NCBI GenBank assembly: GCA_964350875.1
Contig: CAYGLT010000006.1
Location: forward strand, 1-54,751
Reading direction: 5' to 3'
DNA: 54,751 nt
Source of the DNA: JAHBXC01 sp964350875
Lineage (GTDB): Bacteria > Planctomycetota > Phycisphaerae > Phycisphaerales > UBA1924
The notes below the pieces were generated by a model. The model was not told the DNA's origin and searched no databases. It saw only the letters and a list, made by a program, of their open reading frames with translations. Each line of letters starts with the position of its first letter. Within the stretch, counting starts at the first letter, position 1. Below, piece by piece: positions 32,837-41,659 of the stretch. The translations under genes and the position numbers were made by a program.

Positions 32837-32973
32837 GACACACCCTCGTCTCGGCATGAATCCAAGCGGCCGCGCTCGTTGCGCTATCAGGCCCGCACCG
32901 CGAGACATCGGCTCAGAACCGCCCCGACTTTCGCGGCGCCGCGGTCATTCCGGACTTGCGCACCATCGAACAC

Positions 32974-34131
32974 TCAGTACGAGTTGTGTTTCCGGACCAG
33001 CGCAGCGCGGATCCCGGGGTCGTTCAGCCCGGCATTCGCGAGAATCGACGCGATCCGCTCGCCCGTCCCGCCGTCGCCGTAGGGATGCTCAACGCCGCCG
33101 CGGTTCATCGCCACAGCGCGACCGATGGCGTTCGCGAGATCGCCCCCGTCTGGTTTCGCGACATCGAAGACGCACGACGGCCGTTCCCTGCCCGACTGGC
33201 GAGGACCGATATTCACACACGGGAGGCAGGGCCTGAGGGCCGCGCACTCGATGAGTCCCGCGCTCGAGTTCCCGACAATCACGCCGCCCCGCGCCGCCAT
33301 CGCTTTGCAGAGCCCGACGAATCGATCGCGGGGGAGATGTTCCAGCACGGCGACCGTTCCCTCGCCCTCCGCCTCACGGATCGCGCGCGCGATTCCCTCG
33401 CGGCCCGCGTCGTGGTTCGGCATCATCGCGAGCACGCGACGCCCGCGGAGGCCCTTCAACACCGGTTTGGCGTCTCGTGCTTCCTCGCCGTCGCTCCGCC
33501 CGATCGGGTGCATGGACAGCAGCGTGTCCGGGCTGCCCAGGGCCGCGAAGTCGCTCTCGTCCATCGCCGGGATCGCGTCGAGCCCGTCGATCGCGGGCGA
33601 TCCGACAACATGGACGCGCTGCGGATCTTCGCCCATGCGGCGGATCCGCTCGCCCGAGCATTCCGTTGCCGGGAAGTGGATGTGAGAGAGTTTGGTGATA
33701 GCGTGGCGCATCGCCTCGTCGGCCACGCCTTCGGCGCGGTCGCCGCCGTGGATGTGCGCGACTGGGATGCCCATGACACTCGCGGCGCTGGCGGCGGCGA
33801 ATGCCTCGATTCGATCGCCAAGCACGAGAACGCAATCTGGTTTGATAGCGGCAAAGGCGTCCGCAAGTCCGCTGATACCGCGAGCCAGCGACAGCGCATC
33901 GCCAACGCGGTCGCGGGTCTCGTTGTCGCGTTGCATCGCAACCCGGGCGGCGATCTCGTGCTCGGCGGCGACCTCGCGCCAGGTCTCCGCCGGCTTCACG
34001 AAGTGTGACCCCGCGACGATCACACGCAAGCGCAGGTCGTTCCGTTCGTTAATCGCGCGCATCGTCGACCGCAGCAGCCCGTATTCGGCCCGCGAGCCCG
34101 TGACGACGGCAATCGTCGCTTCGGCGCTCAC
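32974..34131 (-). CDS. neuC: UDP-N-acetylglucosamine 2-epimerase (hydrolysing), NeuC-like
   Basis: A 385-residue protein of the UDP-GlcNAc 2-epimerase fold (VTGSRAEYGLLRSTM, VLVLGDRIEAFAAASAA, HIHGGDRAEGVADEAMRHAITKLSHIHFPAT, GNSSAGLIE). NeuC hydrolyses UDP-GlcNAc to ManNAc (or a related 2,4-diacetamido sugar) and UDP, the first step of nonulosonic acid synthesis. GTG start overlaps the neuB stop (GTGA). Fourth gene of the MAF-neuA-neuB-neuC operon. Which sugar is made (NeuAc, legionaminic acid) cannot be told from sequence alone, as no legionaminic-specific genes are seen here. Confidence 0.9.
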   Translation of the reverse strand: MSAEATIAVVTGSRAEYGLLRSTMRAINERNDLRLRVIVAGSHFVKPAETWREVAAEHEIAARVAMQRDNETRDRVGDALSLARGISGLADAFAAIKPDCVLVLGDRIEAFAAASAASVMGIPVAHIHGGDRAEGVADEAMRHAITKLSHIHFPATECSGERIRRMGEDPQRVHVVGSPAIDGLDAIPAMDESDFAALGSPDTLLSMHPIGRSDGEEARDAKPVLKGLRGRRVLAMMPNHDAGREGIARAIREAEGEGTVAVLEHLPRDRFVGLCKAMAARGGVIVGNSSAGLIECAALRPCLPCVNIGPRQSGRERPSCVFDVAKPDGGDLANAIGRAVAMNRGGVEHPYGDGGTGERIASILANAGLNDPGIRAALVRKHNSY

Positions 34132-35180
34132 GCGAGGTCCTCGGCCACGAGCGGAGCGTCCGCCTCGATCCGGCGCGATACGGAGCGCCCGACGGTGTCA
34201 TCGAGCAAGTACGGCGCGAGCCCCGTGCCCGGGCGTTTGATCGTCAGCGCATCACGCGTGAGCGCCTCGCCCGCCTCGATCACGCGCGTCGCGACGATGG
34301 ATTGCCGTGAGACTCGCCGAACATCCGCTTCACACGGAGCGAAGGACTTCGATCGCGGGCCAAGCATCGCATGCGCCCGTTTCGCGAGACGCACATATTC
34401 GGCGAACTGATCGGGATCGAGCGAGGCCGAGTGGTCCGGACCCTTGGCCGAGCGGTCATAGGTCAGGTGCTTCTCCAGCACGCTCGCGCCCGCGCACACG
34501 GCGAGCGCGCCGGTGTCCACCCCGGGCGTGTGATCGCTGTACCCGACCGGGCATCTCAGCGCGTCGCGAAGCGCACCGATGCCTCCGAGCGCCGCGTCCT
34601 CGATCTGCGCGGGGTAACTGCTCACGCATTGCAGGAAAGCGCATCGATCCGCGGCGCCGAAGTCGTTCAGCCAGCCGTACGCGCTCACTGCCTCGTCGAG
34701 TGTCGCCGCGCCGGTGCTGACGAGAACCGGTCGCCCGATTCCAGCGACCGACCGGATCAGAGGCCGGTTGATGACATCGGGCGACGCGAACTTGTACGCG
34801 TCCCAGCCCATGCTCGACGCCGAGTCGACCAGTTCGAGCGAGAACACGGTCACGATCGCCAGCACGCCGCGCTCACGCGCCCTCGCGATCACCTCGCGCA
34901 TGGTGCTGTCGTCGAGTTCGAGCCGGCGGAGCATCTCGATCGGGTCGTGCTCACCCGCGTCGCGCTGATACTTTGCGAGCGAAGATGCCCGGCTCATCAG
35001 CAGTTCCGCGCGGAAACACTGGGTCTTGATCGCGTCGGCGCCCGCGTCGGCCGCGGCGTCCACGAGTTCGATGGCCTTCGACGCGTCGCCGTCGTGGTTC
35101 ACGCCGAGTTCGGCGATGATGAGCGGCGGAGCACCGTCCCCGAGCGGTCTGCCGCTGATCTCGATCCTGCGCGTGCTCAT
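34128..35180 (-). CDS. neuB: N-acetylneuraminate synthase-like (NeuB), nonulosonic acid synthase
   Basis: A 350-residue protein. The TIM-barrel domain (1-270) has IIAELGVNHDGDASKAIELVDAAADAGADAIKTQ and LQCVSSYPA; the C-terminal SAF (antifreeze-like) domain is at about 285-350 (RQSIVATRVIEAGEAL, IKRPGTGL). It condenses PEP with a 2-acylamido hexose to make a nine-carbon nonulosonic acid. Overlaps neighbours by 4 bp on both ends (ATGA and GTGA), so it is strongly coupled. Confidence 0.92.
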   Translation of the reverse strand: MSTRRIEISGRPLGDGAPPLIIAELGVNHDGDASKAIELVDAAADAGADAIKTQCFRAELLMSRASSLAKYQRDAGEHDPIEMLRRLELDDSTMREVIARARERGVLAIVTVFSLELVDSASSMGWDAYKFASPDVINRPLIRSVAGIGRPVLVSTGAATLDEAVSAYGWLNDFGAADRCAFLQCVSSYPAQIEDAALGGIGALRDALRCPVGYSDHTPGVDTGALAVCAGASVLEKHLTYDRSAKGPDHSASLDPDQFAEYVRLAKRAHAMLGPRSKSFAPCEADVRRVSRQSIVATRVIEAGEALTRDALTIKRPGTGLAPYLLDDTVGRSVSRRIEADAPLVAEDLA

Positions 35181-35935
35181 AGCGTCAGTCCGACCGGACT
35201 CTTCCGCTCTCGGAGCAGGGCGTCGGCGACCAGCAGGTCGGTTCGCGTATCGATGTCGACAACCTCGCCCTCACGCGTGATCACACCCCGGCGGTCTCTC
35301 CCGAGGAACGCGTGCGGCCCGGGCGCAACGCCGTCGACGCGCCCGAAGAGCGCACGCGACGAAACGGCGAGCACGCCCCCGTCGGGAATGTGCGCCGCGG
35401 GCAGATCCTGACGCCGGAACACGCCGTGATTCAGAACATCGCCTTCCCACGGACGCACGGCGCCGCCGTCATCGTCCACGATCGCGGTCCACCACGGGTG
35501 GTGTTTGCCGACCGGGGCATAACTCTGCACGCTGTCGCACCGGGTCGCCTGCATCAGGCTCACCGCGTCGTCGAGCAGCCCCGACGGACGAACCGGCACA
35601 TTCGCGTACAGGAGCACATACCCGCCCGCCGATCGGATCGCGTCAGCGTCAGAGCCGAACACGCGCACCGCGCAATCACGCGCAGCGTCGTCCACCGTCG
35701 CAAGGTCGTTCGCCAGATCGCTCGGACGCTCAACCACCTCGACGCCCATCGCGCGGCCGCAGTCCGCGACCCGGACGCAATCGGTCGAGAGCACGACACG
35801 ATCGATGTTTGACGCGGCGAGCGCGTCGTCAATGGTCCACGCGACGCACGGCCGACCCGCGACCAGCGCGGCGTTCTTCCCGGGAAGCCCCTTGCTCCCG
35901 GCGCGGGCGAGGATGATCGCGACGACGCTGCTCAT
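35177..35935 (-). CDS. neuA: Acylneuraminate cytidylyltransferase (NeuA)
   Basis: A 252-residue nucleotidyltransferase, starting IILARAGSKGLPGKNAALV, the NTP-binding signature of CMP-sugar synthetases. It activates the nonulosonic acid with CTP, giving the CMP-sugar donor for glycosyltransfer. Positions ATGA-overlap with both the MAF gene and neuB. The cap region (GDVLNHGVFRRQDLP, then VLAVSSRALF) is complete. Confidence 0.9.
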   Translation of the reverse strand: MSSVVAIILARAGSKGLPGKNAALVAGRPCVAWTIDDALAASNIDRVVLSTDCVRVADCGRAMGVEVVERPSDLANDLATVDDAARDCAVRVFGSDADAIRSAGGYVLLYANVPVRPSGLLDDAVSLMQATRCDSVQSYAPVGKHHPWWTAIVDDDGGAVRPWEGDVLNHGVFRRQDLPAAHIPDGGVLAVSSRALFGRVDGVAPGPHAFLGRDRRGVITREGEVVDIDTRTDLLVADALLRERKSPVGLTL

Positions 35936-38900
35936 CGCGACGCCTCCGATCGAAGATCAACCGTCCGAGTGTCGCGTTCAAAGCGATCGCGCGCTGAGCG
36001 GGGCACGGGCAAGGCTCGCACTCGCTCCGCCGGGGGCGCGTTGTCGAACGGGTCGACAGCCGCGTGGCCGAAGACCAGCGTCCACTTGTCCACGAACGAT
36101 TCGAGATCGGCGTACACCGCGTCGCGTTTGATCATGCGCGGAACGATCCACGGCCGCTCGGCGGCGTCGAGTTCGCGGGCAGCATTGGCGAGTTTCTCGA
36201 GCCCGCCAAGCGCATCGGCGAAACCGTCGTGTCCCTTCGCCGCCCTGTAGCCGTCCGCGGAGTCGGCGTGCATGTCAACACTGATGACTTCCGGGGAGGC
36301 GAGCATCGCATCTTTGACGAGTGCGGATAGATGGGCGGCATCGACACGCAGATGGACCGCGAGCACGCCCCGGGACCGCAATTCGCGCACCATCTCGGGA
36401 AGCGCGTGCCCATCCCGAACATCTCGGGCGTCGAGCGTGATCGCAACGCCGGCGGGGTCCGTCCCCAGTGATTCGAGAATCGTCTCGAGTGGTGTCCCAT
36501 CGTCGATGCGCACCGTGATGTTGCTCAACGCGCGATCGGGCGTGTCAGCAACGAATCGAGACTGGCGATCCCGCACTTCGACGGGGATGCGCACGCAGAT
36601 CGGCTTGGCGATCGCGTCGGCGCGCGGTTTCCGCGGCGAGTAGGCCAGGAGCCCGCCGATGCTCGCGAGCATCGCGCCCTGCGCACGGTTGACGGCGATT
36701 TCGCGTAGCAATTCGCGGTCGATTACGCAGCCGCACAGGCCGGGAGGGGCCTGCGTGAACACGAGACGATGATTGTCGGGGTCTTCTTCGTGCCGCGCGA
36801 TGACCTCGTCGCAGAGCGCGGGGTCCACATCCGTCCAGTCGGCGCCGATCACCAGTGCGGCGCGGGTGTTGCTTGATTCGAGCGCGGATGCGAACAGTTC
36901 CGCGTCCACGGCCTCGTCATAGACGGTCATTCCGCCGAGCCCGCCGCGCCAGCACGACGCGGCCCACGCGCGCGCGCCGCGGATCCACCGACGGTCGCGG
37001 CGATACGCGTCGAGCGACACACGCTGGATCGTGACGCGCGGAGCGGCGGGTGATCCCGCGAGCAGTTCGCTGACTCTCCCCGGTTCGTCGGTGAGGAGGT
37101 TGATCGACTCGAGTCGTGTGCACTCCGTGAGTCGTTCGACTGTGCGGCGAAGCGCGTTCATGCCGTCGATCGACTGGCTCAGGTCGCGGGGGTTGCCGAG
37201 CGCGCCATGCGTCGTATTGACGATCATCATCGCCGCGACAGAGGTGGTCGACTGCGTCACGCGGTCCTCGTTTGCTTCGGCGCGCTGCGCCGGCTTCGAC
37301 ACATCGCGGGAGACTCGCTCGCCGGTCCGCATGGCCGAGGCGCCGGCGTCGAGGATTGCGCCGAAGGCGTCCGCGGCCTCTCCAAGCCATCGCAGGTTGC
37401 GCTGATCACGCTCCATCTGGCGCCGCTGACGCTCGAACGGGTCGAGATCTTCGAGCGAGATCGCGCGGTCGTCGCGCGCCCGGTTGAAAATCCCCGTCTG
37501 ATTGAAGCGCTGGGTGAGTTTGTACGCGGGCTGGATCTTCGCTGTTTCCGCGGCGATCCGGTGCGCCTCGCCGATCAGGCGGTCGACGCGGGCCCGATCC
37601 TCATGATGCTCGATCATCTGCGCGAGCACGCCGCCCGCGGAACGGCAGGCGCCGGCGACTTGCCACACGCCCTGACGCACTTCGCGGAGGCGATCCGCTG
37701 CGCGTGCGGCCGAGTCGTCAGCGTTGGATTCGGTGCTCGCCGCTGGAAGCGGCGGGAGAGCGTCAGTCGCGAACTCGCGAAGAAAGTCGTTGAGCGTCAT
37801 CGGGGTCGTGTGCGCCTTGCGCACGCCGCCCTCGGTCGCATCAATGACGCGCAGCCCGGCCTGCGTGTCGGAGAGAAAGCTCCGCTCAAACTGCGCGAGA
37901 TAGGTGGCCATCTGTTCGTCGGTGTAGATCGGTCGTCCGAGATGATCCTCGGCGCGGCGGAGCATCCCGCGCGAACGCACGATCCGCTGCCATTCGAGGA
38001 GTTCCAGCGTCACGAACTCGTTGAGTTCACACGCCCAGACCTCGTGGATCGCGGCGCCGGCCGCGTAGTACTGGCCGTCGGTGAAGCCGAGATCCTGCCC
38101 GATCAGCGCGACGGGATCGCAGCCGAGGTGACGCGCGAAGTAGTGCGCAAGATGCGCGACGGTCGCGCCGGAGCGGATCGCGCCGCGGTCCGGATTCGCG
38201 AGGTCGTCGCCCAGAAGATCGTCGAGGAAGGGATCACGCGGCATGCGCACGGCGCCGGGCCACGCGTCCAGAATCGCCGGATTCGCTTTGGGCTCCACGA
38301 CGAGCGTGACGCCCTCGACATCACTCGCGGTGATCCCGTCGTAGAACCGGCGGCTGATCTCGTGGTGGTCGAGCGCGACCACGAAGTGCGGCTTTACGCC
38401 CGCGGCGAGGAGGGGCTTGAGTGTCGTCTGCACCGCGACGATGCACACCCTGTCGCGAACGCCCGGCTTCGCCAGTTCGTGGATGTTGCGCGAGAGACTC
38501 GGGCCCGCAGACACAACCACGGCGGGCTTTCCATCCAGCACGCCGCGCAGGTCCTCGATGCCCGGCGCCGAGAGATAGCGGTCCGCGTTCATGACGAGGT
38601 TGCGCACCGTCGTCTCGGTCTGCACCATCGTGGTGAGCACATTGGTGCGTACTGCCGACACGACGCGTGCAAGCGAGTCACCGAAGGTCTTCGCGGACTC
38701 GCCCAGTCGTTCAACGCTCGCGGGGTGGTCGATGATCCGAACGCCCATCGCGACGAGGGCTTCCATCCCGTGCACGAGTGACGACACCGACGCCGCGTCC
38801 TGCGCGTCGGTGACGATGGCGAAGTTGCTGAGTCCCATCCACTCGGAGTGATCGATGCGCTCGAAGACCGCGCGGAGCAATGAGAGGTCCGGTTCGAAGC

Positions 38901-39273
38901 AGATGACGATGCCGGATCGGTGCACCTTGCGCGCGATCGAGGCCGCGTGATGGCCGACGCCGAAGCCCATGACAGCGAAGACGGCCGCGGCCTTGATGTC
39001 GGTCGTGTCGATGAGACGCCGCGCCTCTTCCAGCGGGCGCCGCTTGCTCGCGAGCGCGCGGCCGTTCATGACCGCCGACACCGCACCGCCTTCCGGGGTT
39101 TCGATGAACTCGATCTCGGTCGACGGCGACGCGGACCGGATCTGCTCGGCGGCGATCGGTGAGGTGCGCGCGAGCGCGGCGAGGTTTCGCTCCAGGATCG
39201 AGCCCGCGGGCGGCTGGGTCGTGGAATGCGACGCATCGGGGAACGCGGATGTCGGGATCTGGCTCATCGTCAT
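35932..39273 (-). CDS. Giant MAF (DUF115) glycosyltransferase fused to nucleotidyltransferase-like and radical-SAM-like modules
   Basis: A 1113-residue protein. Residues about 230-500 are DUF115 / MptE-like, the core of motility-associated factor (MAF) proteins that glycosylate flagellin with nonulosonic acids (VVVSAGPSLSRNIHEL, LIGQDLGFTDGQYYAAG). Residues about 670-880 look like a cytidylyl/glycosyltransferase A fold (SSWRGGLGG-type motif, here CWRGGLGG; LVIGADWTDVDPALCDEVIARH). Residues about 880-1090 resemble the back half of a radical SAM/SPASM barrel (WIVPRMIKRDAVYADLESFVDKW), but no CxxxCxxC cluster is present, so it cannot bind an Fe-S cluster in the usual way. It is first in an operon with neuA, neuB, neuC by 4-bp overlaps. 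Probable role: transfer of the sugar to a surface protein such as flagellin. The last two modules are called from motif patterns and are less sure. Confidence 0.8.
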   Translation of the reverse strand: MTMSQIPTSAFPDASHSTTQPPAGSILERNLAALARTSPIAAEQIRSASPSTEIEFIETPEGGAVSAVMNGRALASKRRPLEEARRLIDTTDIKAAAVFAVMGFGVGHHAASIARKVHRSGIVICFEPDLSLLRAVFERIDHSEWMGLSNFAIVTDAQDAASVSSLVHGMEALVAMGVRIIDHPASVERLGESAKTFGDSLARVVSAVRTNVLTTMVQTETTVRNLVMNADRYLSAPGIEDLRGVLDGKPAVVVSAGPSLSRNIHELAKPGVRDRVCIVAVQTTLKPLLAAGVKPHFVVALDHHEISRRFYDGITASDVEGVTLVVEPKANPAILDAWPGAVRMPRDPFLDDLLGDDLANPDRGAIRSGATVAHLAHYFARHLGCDPVALIGQDLGFTDGQYYAAGAAIHEVWACELNEFVTLELLEWQRIVRSRGMLRRAEDHLGRPIYTDEQMATYLAQFERSFLSDTQAGLRVIDATEGGVRKAHTTPMTLNDFLREFATDALPPLPAASTESNADDSAARAADRLREVRQGVWQVAGACRSAGGVLAQMIEHHEDRARVDRLIGEAHRIAAETAKIQPAYKLTQRFNQTGIFNRARDDRAISLEDLDPFERQRRQMERDQRNLRWLGEAADAFGAILDAGASAMRTGERVSRDVSKPAQRAEANEDRVTQSTTSVAAMMIVNTTHGALGNPRDLSQSIDGMNALRRTVERLTECTRLESINLLTDEPGRVSELLAGSPAAPRVTIQRVSLDAYRRDRRWIRGARAWAASCWRGGLGGMTVYDEAVDAELFASALESSNTRAALVIGADWTDVDPALCDEVIARHEEDPDNHRLVFTQAPPGLCGCVIDRELLREIAVNRAQGAMLASIGGLLAYSPRKPRADAIAKPICVRIPVEVRDRQSRFVADTPDRALSNITVRIDDGTPLETILESLGTDPAGVAITLDARDVRDGHALPEMVRELRSRGVLAVHLRVDAAHLSALVKDAMLASPEVISVDMHADSADGYRAAKGHDGFADALGGLEKLANAARELDAAERPWIVPRMIKRDAVYADLESFVDKWTLVFGHAAVDPFDNAPPAERVRALPVPRSARDRFERDTRTVDLRSEASR

Positions 39274-39366
39274 GGAAAACGCGAAGTCCCGGCGCGAACC
39301 GGAACCGCATGCACCTCTCGGGCGGTACAGTGGTTTATCGGAGCGTCGAAAGGGGGGTCTCCACCC

Positions 39367-40038
39367 GTGTTTGGAACGATTCACGAGATTCTCGGCCCAT
39401 CGAAACCGCTGCTCGCCAGCGTGCCCGCCCCGTTGCCGCCCTCGCCGGCGTTCCAGCGGTGGCTGTTCGAGAGTCCGGTGCTGTCGGCGTTGATTCTGGC
39501 CGCGTTCGGTCTGGCCGCGCTGGTGCTCCTCTTTCGGCGCGGCGATCAGAAGCGCGGGCTGATCGTCGGAGGCGCTCTGTTCGCTGGCGCGGCGCTCATT
39601 GCCGTCGTGGGCGTGATGGTCGAGACCACCCACGAGCGGCTGATCAGGCTGTCGAACGAGTTCGTGGACGCCGCGGCCGATGGTCGCGTGGATGATGCTG
39701 AGGCGATGCTCGCGGACGATCTGGTCATCGCGGTTGGGGGGACAACGCTTCCCGGAAAGGCGATCGCCCGGCGAGGGCTCGAGGCGCTCCGAGCGGACAT
39801 CCGGGTGGACAATCACTTCGTGAGCGAGGAATCAGCCACCGTCGGTCAGAACGGTGACAGCGGGGCGAGCCAGTTCCTGGTCCGGGCGACCAGCAACGCT
39901 GGGCCCGGGACTGCCTGGTTCCGGCTCAACTGGCGGGCCGACTCTGCGGAGGAGTGGCGGATCTACCTCGTCGAGGTGCTCAGGGTGAACGGCCAGAATC
40001 CCGAGGGCGCCGGGCTGATGAACGCGTTCGGTCGCTGA
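39367..40038 (+). CDS. Membrane-anchored NTF2-like protein
   Basis: A 223-residue protein. Two transmembrane helices (about 33-55 and 62-86), then a soluble domain (about 90-223) of the NTF2/SnoaL/DUF4440 type: ETTHERLIRLSNEFVDAAADGRVDDAEAMLADDLVIAVGG then RADIRVDNHFVSEESAT. Role unknown; the pocket of this fold may bind a small ligand. GTG 39367 follows a G-rich site (GGGGGG); TACAGT upstream is a possible -10. Divergent from the MAF operon (94 bp). Confidence 0.75.
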   Translation: MFGTIHEILGPSKPLLASVPAPLPPSPAFQRWLFESPVLSALILAAFGLAALVLLFRRGDQKRGLIVGGALFAGAALIAVVGVMVETTHERLIRLSNEFVDAAADGRVDDAEAMLADDLVIAVGGTTLPGKAIARRGLEALRADIRVDNHFVSEESATVGQNGDSGASQFLVRATSNAGPGTAWFRLNWRADSAEEWRIYLVEVLRVNGQNPEGAGLMNAFGR

Positions 40039-40049
40039 CGCGATCGACC

Positions 40050-40055
40050 TAGACT
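40050..40055 (+). promoter_or_regulatory. -10-like box TAGACT 6 nt before the DUF2892 gene
   Basis: TAGACT, then CAGCCG, then ATG 40062; no Shine-Dalgarno sequence. Fits a leaderless transcript. Confidence 0.45.
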
Positions 40056-40061
40056 CAGCCG

Positions 40062-40340
40062 ATGTCGGACGCCCAAGACGATGTGAAAGGCCGCAAGTCA
40101 GCGCTCGGGCTCGCGTGCAATATCGACCGGACCGGCCAGCGCGCCCGTGCGGCGGTCGGGATCGTGCTTGTCCTCGGCGCGGCGATCGCGTTCTACTTCG
40201 CGGCGAGCGGGACGGGCAACGCGTCACTCGTATCGCTGATCGCGGGGATCTGTCTCTTCGTCGGCGGCGGGTTCTGCCTGTTCGAGGCCGCCAACGGGTG
40301 GTGCGCCGTGCGCGCGATGGGATTCAGGACCAAACTGTGA
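40062..40340 (+). CDS. DUF2892-type small membrane protein
   Basis: A 92-residue protein with two transmembrane helices (33-50 and 57-75). The flanking sequence (CNIDRTGQRARAAVGIVL and FEAANGWCAVRAMGFRTKL) matches the DUF2892 domain found alone or fused to rhodanese in YgaP. The role of the stand-alone form is unknown; Cys residues flank the membrane part. First of a three-gene operon; its stop overlaps the next start as GTGA. Confidence 0.82.
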   Translation: MSDAQDDVKGRKSALGLACNIDRTGQRARAAVGIVLVLGAAIAFYFAASGTGNASLVSLIAGICLFVGGGFCLFEAANGWCAVRAMGFRTKL

Positions 40341-40813
40341 GCCAGACCGCCGCCCTGACCATCGTCGACCCTCAGTCCGACACCCTTTGGACGGACTATG
40401 TCGCCTGCCGGGTCCGCAATCTCTACACGCCGTACGGCCTGCCCCCGTCCTGCGCGGACAGCGCGCTCGATCACCCTCGCTCGCGCGAGGATGTCTTCCA
40501 CCGCGCGGCGGTCCTCAACGACCGCGTGTCGGGCGTGGGGCGGCTCGATATTCAGCCCGATCGTGCGCAAGGCCCGAGCGCACAACTCCGGTATTTCGCG
40601 GTTGACGGCGAGACGCGCGGCGCTGGCGTCGGTCGCGCGCTCATGGCCGAGTTCGAGCGGGTCGCGCGCGAGCGCGGCGTGCGGTTCCTCTGGATGGAAG
40701 CGCGACAGGAAGCGCTCGGGTTCTACGAACGGTGCGGGTACGGCGACATCGGGCTCGGACCGACGAAGTGGGGGGTCATCCCTCACCGGATCCTCGAGAA
40801 GCGGCTGCCGTGA
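40337..40813 (+). CDS. GNAT-family N-acetyltransferase
   Basis: A 158-residue acetyltransferase. The acetyl-CoA site motif is RGAGVGRALM, followed by FLWMEARQEALGFYERCGYGDIG, the usual GNAT pattern. The substrate is unknown. GTG start overlaps the previous stop (GTGA) and its own stop overlaps the next start, so the operon is tight. Confidence 0.88.
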   Translation: MSQTAALTIVDPQSDTLWTDYVACRVRNLYTPYGLPPSCADSALDHPRSREDVFHRAAVLNDRVSGVGRLDIQPDRAQGPSAQLRYFAVDGETRGAGVGRALMAEFERVARERGVRFLWMEARQEALGFYERCGYGDIGLGPTKWGVIPHRILEKRLP

Positions 40814-41646
40814 GCGGATCGCCCTACGACCTCATCGCGATTGATCTGGACGGAACGCTGCTGACTTCCGACAAGCGGCTGGCGAGCGAGGACGCAACGG
40901 CGCTGCGCGCCGCGGTTGCGCGAGGCGTGAAGATCGTGCTGGCGACGGCGCGCCCGCCGCGCGGCGTGAGGTGGGTGCTCGACGAACTGGGCATGCTCGG
41001 CGAGACCGGGCACGACGCGGTCTCGATCAACTACAACGGCGCGCTGGTCTGGGACGCGCACACGCGGTCCGCGCTCGAGCACACGCCGCTGGAATCATCG
41101 ACCGCAAGAGAGGTCGTAGCGATCGCGCGTCGGCATCTGGCGGACACGATGGTGTCGGTCGAGACCCTCGATGTGTGGCACACCGACCGGCACGATCCGG
41201 CGCTGTCGATGGAGACGAGCAAACTCTTCCCGCCCGATTATGTCGGCCCGCTCGACGAGACGCTGGCGCGGTCTGTGACGAAACTGATGCTCCTCGCCGA
41301 GCCCTCGCATATCCCGGGATTGCGCGAGCGGATGACCGTATTCGAGGCATCGCGGCGTGCGGGGGTGTTCGTGACCGATCCGCACATGGTGCAGGTCGCC
41401 GCGCACGGCGTGGACAAAGGCGCCGCGCTCGCTCGGTACGCGGGGGGGCTGGGGATCGATCAGAGCCGCGTGCTCGCGCTGGGCGACGCGGAGAACGACA
41501 TCGGGATGCTGCGCTGGGCGGGATTGGGCGTCGCGATGGCGAACGCTTCGCGGGACGCGGCCAACGCCGCCGACGAGACCATCGAACGGACGAACGACAA
41601 CGCCGGGGTTGCGCACGCGCTGCGTCGATTCGGTGTCATCGGTTGA
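40810..41646 (+). CDS. HAD-superfamily Cof-type sugar/nucleotide phosphatase
   Basis: A 278-residue Cof-like (IIB cap) HAD hydrolase. Motif I DLDGTLL (nucleophile D12, acid/base D14), motif II Thr in VLATARP, motif III Lys in VDKGAALARY, motif IV GDAENDIGML. It dephosphorylates small phosphorylated metabolites; which one is unknown. Start GTG overlaps the GNAT stop. Last gene of the three-gene operon; convergent with the amidase gene. Confidence 0.9.
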   Translation: MSGSPYDLIAIDLDGTLLTSDKRLASEDATALRAAVARGVKIVLATARPPRGVRWVLDELGMLGETGHDAVSINYNGALVWDAHTRSALEHTPLESSTAREVVAIARRHLADTMVSVETLDVWHTDRHDPALSMETSKLFPPDYVGPLDETLARSVTKLMLLAEPSHIPGLRERMTVFEASRRAGVFVTDPHMVQVAAHGVDKGAALARYAGGLGIDQSRVLALGDAENDIGMLRWAGLGVAMANASRDAANAADETIERTNDNAGVAHALRRFGVIG

Positions 41647-41659
41647 GTCGGTTCGTCGC

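Noticed and set aside
37207..38781. A 524-codon open frame antisense to the MAF fusion gene
   Set aside because: Composition typical of a shadow frame in high-GC DNA; the sense strand carries clear DUF115 motifs.
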